From: Gammaproteobacteria bacterium
Lineage (GTDB): Bacteria; Pseudomonadota; Gammaproteobacteria; Pseudomonadales; Azotimanducaceae
Reading direction: 5' to 3'
DNA: 47,323 nucleotides
Assembly (NCBI GenBank): GCA_028818795.1
Contig: JAPPND010000092.1
Span: forward strand, 1 to 47,323
The position numbers and the translations under genes were made by a program. The notes under the pieces were generated by a model that worked only from the letters and a program-made list of their open reading frames with translations, did no database searches and had not been told where the DNA came from. Positions 41,779-47,323 of the stretch are shown here, piece after piece; the stretch's first letter is position 1; every line of letters begins with the position of its first letter.

Positions 41779-43173
41779 TCATACGTCGATTCGGAGATCC
41801 GCGAGTTTGCGCGTCAACGTGTTGCGGCCCCATCCCAGCAGGTTCGCGGCGTCGCGCTTGCGCCCTCCCGTCGTCTCGAGAGCGACGCGGATCATGGTCG
41901 ATTCGAACGCCGGCGTTGCTTCGTCGAGGATGCCGGTGCCACCACGCTCGAGCTGCTTCCGCGCCCAGGATGCCAGGGACGACTGCCAATCGCGTTCATC
42001 GTCCGTTTCGGTCGTGCAATGGAGTTCCGGCGGCAGGTCGTTGACGTGCACCTCGCGACCCGGCGCCATGACCGTGAGCCAGTTGCAGGTGTTCTCCAGC
42101 TGCCGGACGTTGCCCGGCCAATCCAACGTTTCGAGGTACTCCAAAGTCTCCTTGCGCAGTACCTTCCGCTCGCCGCCGAAGTTCCGCGCCGCCTTGTTGA
42201 GGAAGTGCTCTGCGAGCAGGGGGATGTCCGAACGGCGTTCGGCGAGCGTCGGCACATGTACGCGGATGACATTCAGGCGGTGGTAGAGGTCCTCGCGGAA
42301 GGTGCCGTTGGCGACCAGGGAGCGCAGGTCGCGGTGGGTGGCGGTGATGATCCGGACGTCCACCTTGACGCTCACTCGACCGCCGACCCGGTAGAACTCG
42401 CCCTCGGCAAGCACCCGCAGCAGCCGGGTTTGGGCTTCCCCCGGCATGTCGCCGATTTCGTCGAGGAAAAGCGTGCCGCCGTTGGCCTGTTCGAAACGGC
42501 CGATGCGCTGATCCTTGGCGCCGGTGAACGCGCCCCGTTCGTGGCCGAACAGTTCCGACTCGATCAACTCGCTCGGTATCGCGGCCATGTTCAGCGCGAC
42601 CATCGCGTTCGACGCCCTCGGACTGTGCCGGTGCAATGCCCGCGCCACCAGTTCCTTGCCCGTGCCGGAGGCGCCCTCGATCATGACCGTGATGTTCGAC
42701 TGGGCAAGTCGACCGATGGCCCGAAAGACTTCCTGCATCGCCGGCGCCTGCCCGATGATGTCGGGGACCTCGTCCACCGGAGGAGTGTCCGCCCTGCCCT
42801 GCTCCCGGCTCACCAGCACGGCACGACCGACGGTGGCTACGGCCTCGTCGATGTCGAACGGCTTCGGCAGGTATTCGAATGCGCCCGCCTGGTAGGAACT
42901 GACTGCGCTGTCCAAGTCCGAGTGGGCGGTCATGATGATCACGGGTAGCTCGGGATGCCGGTCGGTCAGAATCGCCAACAGCTCCAGTCCGTCCCGGCCC
43001 GGCATGCGGATGTCGGAGACGACGGCATCGGGCGTGTCGTAGTCCATTCGGTCGAGCACGTCGTCGGCGCGTTCGAAGGACTCGGTTCCGTAGCCCGCCT
43101 GGGACAGCGCTCGTTCGAGGACCCAGCGGATCGAACTGTCGTCGTCGACGATCCAAACCCGCTCATTGGCCAT
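41779..43173 (-). CDS. ntrC: Nitrogen regulation response regulator NtrC
   Basis: A 464-aa sigma-54-dependent activator. The receiver domain has Asp54 in VVSDIRMPG and a Lys in YLPKPFD. The AAA+ domain has Walker A GASGTGKE, the sigma-54-contact loop GAFTGA and Walker B GGTLFLDEIGDMP. A Fis-type helix-turn-helix ends the protein (AANLLGWGRNTLTRKL). It is phosphorylated by NtrB under nitrogen limitation and switches on glnA and related genes. It overlaps the ntrB end by 11 bases. Confidence 0.96.
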   Translation of the reverse strand: MANERVWIVDDDSSIRWVLERALSQAGYGTESFERADDVLDRMDYDTPDAVVSDIRMPGRDGLELLAILTDRHPELPVIIMTAHSDLDSAVSSYQAGAFEYLPKPFDIDEAVATVGRAVLVSREQGRADTPPVDEVPDIIGQAPAMQEVFRAIGRLAQSNITVMIEGASGTGKELVARALHRHSPRASNAMVALNMAAIPSELIESELFGHERGAFTGAKDQRIGRFEQANGGTLFLDEIGDMPGEAQTRLLRVLAEGEFYRVGGRVSVKVDVRIITATHRDLRSLVANGTFREDLYHRLNVIRVHVPTLAERRSDIPLLAEHFLNKAARNFGGERKVLRKETLEYLETLDWPGNVRQLENTCNWLTVMAPGREVHVNDLPPELHCTTETDDERDWQSSLASWARKQLERGGTGILDEATPAFESTMIRVALETTGGRKRDAANLLGWGRNTLTRKLADLRIDV

Positions 43174-44335
43174 GGCTTTGGGCCTCGGTTGGCGCGGGCA
43201 AGCCGCGGCGCCTCGACACCGTAACGGTGCCGTTGGCCGTGGCGGACGGTCGCGGCTGGCTGATGGGCAGGTAGACCGAGAATACCGTCCGGCCCGGTTC
43301 GCTCTCGCATTCGATCAGACCGTTGTGCTGCGCGATGATGGTCTGGGTGATGGCAAGACCAAGGCCCGAGCCCTCCGGCCGACCGCTGATCATCGGGTAG
43401 AAGATCCGGTCCGCGATGTCGGCCGGCACACCCGGCCCGTTGTCGATGAAGTCGACGTTGGCCACCAGGCGATGACGGTTCGGCCCGATGGTGAACTGCC
43501 GGACCACCCGGGTCTCAAGCCGGATGCACGGGTCGGGCGTATGCTCCAGCGCGAGCGTGGCGTTGCCCAGGACATTCAGCGTCGCCTGCACCAGCCTCTC
43601 GAAGTCCGCCTCCACGAGCGGAAGGCTCGGATCGTAGGAACGTTCGAAATTGACCCGTGCCGGACTCTCGGCGTCGAGCAGCTTCACGACACGCTCGATC
43701 ACGTGATGAACGTTCACCGGGGCGAACGACACTTCGCCGTTCGGTCCCATGATGCGGTCCACCAGGTTTCGTAGTCGGTCGGCTTCGGAGATGATCACGG
43801 AGGTGTATTCGCGCTGTTCGTCGTCCACCAACTGCCTGTCCAGCAACTGCGCCGCGCCCCTCAAGCCACCGAGCGGATTCTTGATCTCGTGGGCGAGCCC
43901 GCGGGCGAGTTTGCGCACGGTTTCCTGCAGGGTTACGTGGCGCTCGTCCCGGTCGATGCGGATGAACCGGTCGAGCCGTTCGAACTCGACGAGAAGCTCG
44001 GTTTCCGACAACGGCGAGATCGAGTAGTTGACCCGAATGAGTCCGTCGGCGACGTACAAGGGCACCTCGCGTTTGGTGAAGGGCTGTCCGGTGTCGAGTA
44101 CGCCTTGCAGCACCGCGGGCGTCGCATGGTCGTCGCGAATGAGTTCGGCAAGGGGAATCCCGAGCGTGCGGGTGTCGCTCCGTCCAAACAACGACTGGGC
44201 CGATTGGTTCAGGTAGGAGATCCGGAACGACCGGTCGCTCGCGGCATCGACCACCGCAACGGCCGTGGTGAGCTGATCGAGGATGTCCCGATAGGTAGCC
44301 ACAGTGGGATTGCGAGCAAAAACCGTTCCACGCAT
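43163..44335 (-). CDS. ntrB: Nitrogen regulation sensor kinase NtrB (GlnL)
   Basis: A cytoplasmic kinase/phosphatase of about 390 aa from ATG 44335 (MRGTVFARNPTVATYRDIL); the open frame runs up to 44413 across NtrC-like boxes, so I reject the longer start. A PAS domain (about residues 15-130) is followed by the H-box GLAHEIKNPLGGLRGAAQLL, the N-box NVLGNATLAL, DNGPGVP and GSGLGLAITQTI. It sets NtrC phosphorylation in response to the PII signal. Boxes upstream suggest autoregulation by NtrC. Confidence 0.93.
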   Translation of the reverse strand: MRGTVFARNPTVATYRDILDQLTTAVAVVDAASDRSFRISYLNQSAQSLFGRSDTRTLGIPLAELIRDDHATPAVLQGVLDTGQPFTKREVPLYVADGLIRVNYSISPLSETELLVEFERLDRFIRIDRDERHVTLQETVRKLARGLAHEIKNPLGGLRGAAQLLDRQLVDDEQREYTSVIISEADRLRNLVDRIMGPNGEVSFAPVNVHHVIERVVKLLDAESPARVNFERSYDPSLPLVEADFERLVQATLNVLGNATLALEHTPDPCIRLETRVVRQFTIGPNRHRLVANVDFIDNGPGVPADIADRIFYPMISGRPEGSGLGLAITQTIIAQHNGLIECESEPGRTVFSVYLPISQPRPSATANGTVTVSRRRGLPAPTEAQSHGQ

Positions 44336-44379
44336 GCGTGCCCCAAAAGCCACGAGAATCCTTCGACGCGCACGTTTCA

Positions 44380-44425
44380 TGCACCAAGGGTGCACCAATT
44401 TAGTGCATTGCACCCAGATTGGTCA
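44380..44425. promoter_or_regulatory. Cluster of NtrC-like binding sites before ntrB
   Basis: TGCACCAATTTAGTGCA (44391-44407) is close to the NtrC consensus TGCACC-N5-TGGTGCA. TGCACCCAGATTGGTCA (44409-44425) keeps the left half and most of the right. TGCACCAAGGGTGCA (44380-44394) is a shorter TGCAC-N5-GTGCA palindrome that shares TGCA with the first. They lie 45-90 bases upstream of the ntrB start. Confidence 0.65.
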
Positions 44426-44483
44426 AATTTGGTGCGCGATCCCGTTTGGCTACGGTGTCGGGATGCGTCGACTCAATGCCGAC

Positions 44484-44510
44484 GGGACACCACAAGGGTG
44501 TCCCCTACGA
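44484..44510. repeat. REP-like hairpin element, copy B
   Basis: GGGACACC (44484-44491), ACAAG loop, GGTGTCCC (44497-44504), followed by cctacg. Read on the minus strand it is CGTAGGGGACACC-CTTGT-GGTGTCCC, matching the left half of copy A at 27212-27309 (CGTAGGGGACGGG-CTTGT-CCCGTCC). The stem sequence differs by compensatory changes between copies. It lies just beyond the tusA stop codon. Confidence 0.55.
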
Positions 44511-44735
44511 GACCTCGATATGGAAGCGGAAATCGTCGGCACGCTGTTCGGATACCAGCAGCCGATGCCCGTGTACGCGGCACCAGGCGGGAATGTCGTG
44601 CAGCACGCCCGGGTCGGTGGCGACGACTTCGAGCACATCGCCGATCTTGAGCTTCCTGATCTTGTCCTGCGTACGAATCACGGGCAACGGACACAACAGT
44701 CCACGCGCATCGAGACGGGTCGTGGGGCCGTTCAT
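44505..44735 (-). CDS. tusA: TusA-family sulfur carrier protein
   Basis: A 76-aa sulfur-relay protein from ATG 44735. The signature RLDARGLLCPLPVIRTQDKI contains the persulfide-carrying Cys in CPLP. The rest (GDVLEVVATDPGVLHDIPAW) completes the beta-alpha-beta fold. TusA passes sulfur to tRNA-thiolation or molybdopterin enzymes. It begins 10 bases after the stop of the PP-loop gene, so the two are likely an operon in which TusA supplies that enzyme. Confidence 0.92.
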   Translation of the reverse strand: MNGPTTRLDARGLLCPLPVIRTQDKIRKLKIGDVLEVVATDPGVLHDIPAWCRVHGHRLLVSEQRADDFRFHIEVS

Positions 44736-44745
44736 CGCGTTCCGA

Positions 44746-45813
44746 TCAGCCGCCGATGTGCCAGGCGGGTTCCAGGTCGGTGGGGAGCATCGGTTCGACC
44801 TGCAGTTCCGTCGAATCACCCGAAGGATGGTGGACGTTCACGCTGACCGCCGCCGCGGTACGCCCCTGGGAATAGCGTGCCGCGATTCGGGCGGCGAGAA
44901 CGAGGTCGGCATCGGTCGGTTCCCCGTCGATCAGGGTCAGCGGTCCGGCGTGGCTCACCGTGTCGAGATGGACGAACCGCCGCCGGTAGCCGGATAGGAA
45001 ATTGTTCTCCCCCTCTTCACGGCCGACGATCAGCTTGTAGTGCGGTGCCGGGCGAATGTGCCGACCGACCTTGAGCAGCATGATGTCGTCGAAGTCGTAG
45101 TCGCGCTCGCCGCGCGCCTCCCACAGGTCGGCCAACTTGCCGGCATAGCGTTCGTCGGTCAGGAAGCAGCAGCCGCCGGCGGGTTGCGCGTAGTCGCTGA
45201 ATCCGAAGGACTCGGCCAACGCCATCTGCGGTTTGCGGTCGCGACCGTGGAAACCGAAGAGCTTGTCGCGGTCGACCCAGCCTTTCCGCTCGGGGAGCGT
45301 GGGCGGCAGGTTCAAGGCGCACAACGGGCGTAGCAGGCGGTCGTCAGCGCCCGATTCGCGGGCGATGACAGGCATCGTGTCGGCACGTTGGGACTTGGGT
45401 CGCTGACCGATGACCTCGCCCGTGATCACGAAGTCGAAGCCGCGGTCTAAGACGTCCTCGGTGAGCGCCTTGTTGACCATGAAGATCTTGCAGTCGAGGC
45501 AGGGATTCAGGTTCGCGCCGTAGCCGTGCTTCGGGTTCAGCACGATGTCCTTGTATTCGTCGATGACATCGACGATGTGCAGCTTGATACCCAGTTGTTC
45601 CGCAACCCACAGCGCATTGTTGCGCTTCTGCCGCGATCGGTCCTTCTTGCGGATGGCATGGGTATGCCCCTCCACGCAGAACCCCGTGAAGAAGTTGACG
45701 CCCTCCACGTCGACCCCCTGGTCGAGAACGACCTTGGCCGCCAGCATGGAGTCGAGGCCGCCGGAAATCAGGGCGGCCGCTCGTTTCGGGACGTTCGCGG
45801 ATTCGTTTCGCAT
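44746..45813 (-). CDS. PP-loop tRNA thiolase with NFACT-R-like C-terminus
   Basis: A 355-aa protein from ATG 45813. The PP-loop ATP-pyrophosphatase motif SGGLDS is at residues 17-22. Candidate sulfur-handling Cys are in NPCLDCKIFM and in PAGGCCFLTDERYA. After about residue 245 comes a region like NFACT-R RNA-binding domains (DDIMLLKVGRHIRP, GPLTLIDGEPTDADLVLAA, ARYSQ). This fits the ThiI/MnmA-related family in which a thiolase core is fused to an RNA-binding module. Together with the adjacent tusA gene it probably thiolates a tRNA uridine or similar base; which position is unknown. Annotated homologues are often loosely called MnmA. Confidence 0.8.
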   Translation of the reverse strand: MRNESANVPKRAAALISGGLDSMLAAKVVLDQGVDVEGVNFFTGFCVEGHTHAIRKKDRSRQKRNNALWVAEQLGIKLHIVDVIDEYKDIVLNPKHGYGANLNPCLDCKIFMVNKALTEDVLDRGFDFVITGEVIGQRPKSQRADTMPVIARESGADDRLLRPLCALNLPPTLPERKGWVDRDKLFGFHGRDRKPQMALAESFGFSDYAQPAGGCCFLTDERYAGKLADLWEARGERDYDFDDIMLLKVGRHIRPAPHYKLIVGREEGENNFLSGYRRRFVHLDTVSHAGPLTLIDGEPTDADLVLAARIAARYSQGRTAAAVSVNVHHPSGDSTELQVEPMLPTDLEPAWHIGG

Positions 45814-45830
45814 GTCCGTTCTGCTCAGGG

Positions 45831-46217
45831 CTAAGGTTGCAGGACCTTTAGGGGTTCGTCGCGGGCCGCTTCGATAAACCCCGTGTCGAACGTGAGTAAC
45901 TCGCTGCAATGCCCGGCCGCACCGAGATGCAGGGCATCGGCGAAGTCCATGCCGAGGTCCACGCGTTCCAAGGCTTCGGCAAGCAAGACGGGACTTTCCA
46001 CCGACACGGTCGGTAGTCCCGCAAACGCGCGCAACGCGGCCACGACCTCCTCGCTGCCAAAACCATAGACGGCCCGCAACACCCATTCGCTTTCGAGCAG
46101 CACGGTCGTGCTGACAAAGACATCGTCAGCATCGACAGCCGCGCGCGCCCGTGCGGCCTGCGCCGCATCGTCGCCCGTGAGGTAGCGGACCACAACATTG
46201 GTATCAATCGCCCGCAT
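45831..46217 (-). CDS. vapC: PIN-domain toxin VapC
   Basis: A 128-aa PIN ribonuclease from ATG 46217. The four acidic active-site residues are readable: Asp in AIDTNVVVRYL, Glu in LLESEWVLRAVYG, Asp in GMDFADALHL and Asp in LTFDTGF. VapC toxins cut tRNA or rRNA when freed from their antitoxin. It overlaps the antitoxin gene by 14 bases, the usual antitoxin-first order. Confidence 0.9.
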   Translation of the reverse strand: MRAIDTNVVVRYLTGDDAAQAARARAAVDADDVFVSTTVLLESEWVLRAVYGFGSEEVVAALRAFAGLPTVSVESPVLLAEALERVDLGMDFADALHLGAAGHCSELLTFDTGFIEAARDEPLKVLQP

Positions 46218-46479
46218 GTCGTCGCTTGGCTTCCGCCAAGACGCCCGCCGCCATCTCGCCCAACGTCTTGGATGGTCCGTCGTAGGCGAGGATCTCGAAA
46301 ACCTCCTCCGGACGGGTTTCGGCAAACCTTGGGAAGGGTTTCAACAACACGCCTTCCCGCGTGCTTTCCACGACCAGTCGGGTACCCGCCTCCCAACACA
46401 ACGACTGGCGAATCGCCTTGGGTAGGATGACCTGGCCCTTTGTCGAGACCGTGGTGGTGACGCGTTCAGACACAGGCAT
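46204..46479 (-). CDS. vapB: AbrB/SpoVT-type antitoxin VapB
   Basis: A 91-aa protein with an N-terminal AbrB swapped-hairpin DNA-binding domain (TTVSTKGQVILPKAIRQSL, then GTRLVVESTREGVLLKP) and a C-terminal toxin-binding tail (FEILAYDGPSKTLGEMAAGV). It should neutralise VapC and repress the operon by binding the promoter around 46480-46530. It is the first gene of the pair. Confidence 0.9.
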   Translation of the reverse strand: MPVSERVTTTVSTKGQVILPKAIRQSLCWEAGTRLVVESTREGVLLKPFPRFAETRPEEVFEILAYDGPSKTLGEMAAGVLAEAKRRHAGD

Positions 46480-46631
46480 GGCTGGCCTCAGTGGCTTCGT
46501 AAGGCGAAAGTAAGATACGCTCGTTAGCGGGCTTGGTCAAATGATCCCGGTTACACGGCGCACGCGTTTCCAATCGTTTGTCATGGATCCAGCATCGAGC
46601 TATTTTCGCTTGCATCTGCAAAGGGGGTTTC

Positions 46632-47075
46632 TTGCGTGCGTTGTTGCAAAGGGTGAGCGAGGCGTCCGTATCGGTCGCCGGTCGCGAGATCGCGAGAATC
46701 CACCGTGGTCTCGTCGTGTTCGTTGCCGTGTTCCACGATGACGACGAAGCAGCCGCCCGGCGATTGGCCGAACGAACCCTCGCGGCGCGGATTTTTCCAG
46801 ACGGCAGCAAAGCGATGAACCGATCCGTGCTCGAGATCGGTGGCGCCGTGCTGGCGGTCTCCCAGTTCACCCTGGCTGCGGACACCCGGCGCGGCAATCG
46901 CCCGAGTTTCGGACCCGCCGCGCCTCCCGCGCAAGCGCAGGAACTCTACGACCGCTATGTCGAGGCGCTTCGGGAAGACTGTCCCGAAGCCACCACCGGC
47001 GAGTTCGGTGCCGACATGCAGGTGTCGTTGGTGAACGACGGGCCGGTGACGATTCTCCTCGACGTTCCCTATTAG
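46632..47075 (+). CDS. dtd: D-aminoacyl-tRNA deacylase
   Basis: A 147-aa proofreading enzyme that releases D-amino acids from tRNA. The start is a TTG at 46632 with an AAGGGGG ribosome site four bases before it, giving the standard N-terminus (M/L)RALLQRVSEASVSV. The active-site motif SQFTLAADTRRGNRPSF and the cis Gly-Pro motif NDGPVTILLD are both present. The longer frame from 46578 adds unrelated residues. Complete and typical. Confidence 0.95.
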   Translation: MRALLQRVSEASVSVAGREIARIHRGLVVFVAVFHDDDEAAARRLAERTLAARIFPDGSKAMNRSVLEIGGAVLAVSQFTLAADTRRGNRPSFGPAAPPAQAQELYDRYVEALREDCPEATTGEFGADMQVSLVNDGPVTILLDVPY

Positions 47076-47094
47076 CCGCCTCTACGTCGGCGGC
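47075..47094 (+). terminator. Stem-loop at dtd stop
   Basis: GCCGCC (47075-47080), eight-base loop, GGCGGC (47089-47094), beginning on the last base of the dtd stop. No T-run follows, so termination is uncertain. Confidence 0.35.
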
Positions 47095-47262
47095 ACCATG
47101 AGCGTCAACTTCACGCCGCCGATGACTCCCGGGATTGCGACACACGCGATTCCGTCCCACGAGGGGCCGGGCCGATTTCGCACACGACAACGCCGCCGTT
47201 TCCCACGCTGGCCATGGCGATTCGGCGATACCGCCGCGTGCCGGATTGCGGACCATTGCCGC

Positions 47263-47323
47263 ATGGCAACCCCGCGGCATCTGCTGGTCGATCCGGTGAA
47301 CGAGTGCGACTACCACCTCGTGT
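47263..47323 (+). CDS. Start of a Y1/IS200-like (REP-associated) transposase, cut by window
   Basis: Only 20 codons are inside the window, reading MATPRHLLVDPVNECDYHLV. This is the typical beginning of the Y1-transposase-domain proteins found as single copies in gammaproteobacteria, where it runs on as YH.VSRCVRRAFLCG. Those proteins (RAYTs) mobilise REP hairpins, and two hairpin repeats exist in this window. The call rests on a short stretch, so it is tentative. Confidence 0.55.
   Translation, partial: MATPRHLLVDPVNECDYHLV

Noticed and set aside
1-47323. CRISPR array, tRNA, rRNA or prophage
   Set aside because: No regularly spaced repeats, no cloverleaf or rRNA-like segments, and no phage structural or integrase genes were seen.

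Overview
The window is high-GC bacterial DNA, most likely from an uncultured or little-known gammaproteobacterium. The right third carries the gammaproteobacterial core block gpmI-envC and rhodanese-secB-trmL (the E. coli yibN to trmL order, minus grxC, gpsA and cysE), next to glnL/ntrB-ntrC, modABC, comF and dtd. The organism call is an inference from gene content; there is no rRNA or other phylogenetic marker here.

Region by region. 1-11.7 kb is accessory. It holds a MacB-type exporter, two small secreted Cys-containing proteins that share a C-terminal module, a TetR regulator, and a candidate peptide-toxin or bacteriocin system. That system has a 52-aa double-glycine-leader precursor on the minus strand. 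Divergent to it is a tightly coupled plus-strand operon: YtrA-type GntR regulator, ABC ATPase, polytopic permease, DUF2857-like protein, HlyD-like adaptor, C39-peptidase ABC exporter and two small proteins with hydrophobic segments. 11.8-24.5 kb is acyl-CoA and small-molecule metabolism (thiolase, enoyl-CoA hydratase, a paired FAS1-like/MaoC dehydratase, esterase, FAH-family enzyme, aldo/keto reductase), broken up by an OmpR/EnvZ-type pair, a FixL/FixJ-type pair and a ClpP-like protease. 25-32.8 kb has a GST-like protein, a 2-hydroxyacid dehydrogenase, a DUF72 protein, a metallo-beta-lactamase-fold hydrolase, an acyltransferase and modCBA. 33-36.7 kb is an alpha-2-macroglobulin gene that looks internally deleted and frameshifted. 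36.7-47.3 kb is mostly housekeeping: comF, envC, gpmI, rhodanese, secB, trmL, ntrC, ntrB, tusA, a PP-loop/NFACT-R-like tRNA thiolase, vapCB, dtd, and the first 20 codons of a Y1-type transposase at the right edge.

How the genes may work together. The strongest novel candidate is the 4.4-11.7 kb peptide-export locus. A GG leader ending in VSGG lies next to a C39 protease-transporter that would cut after GG. The operon is linked by start/stop overlaps at most junctions and appears to be controlled by GntR through a palindrome lying on its own promoter. The inclusion of a DUF2857-like protein (a family I know from integrative conjugative elements) and the loss of the usual oxyanion Gln in the C39 domain are unusual.

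Other noteworthy signals: a FixL homologue that keeps the haem-ligand His, paired with a FixJ that has lost the conserved receiver Lys; tandem NtrC-like boxes before ntrB; a CGTAGGGGAC hairpin repeat in two copies, with a REP-transposase-like start at the window end; and a TusA gene beside a PP-loop thiolase. I saw no tRNA, rRNA or CRISPR array. All family calls come from reading motifs and from memory of the families; no database search was run.
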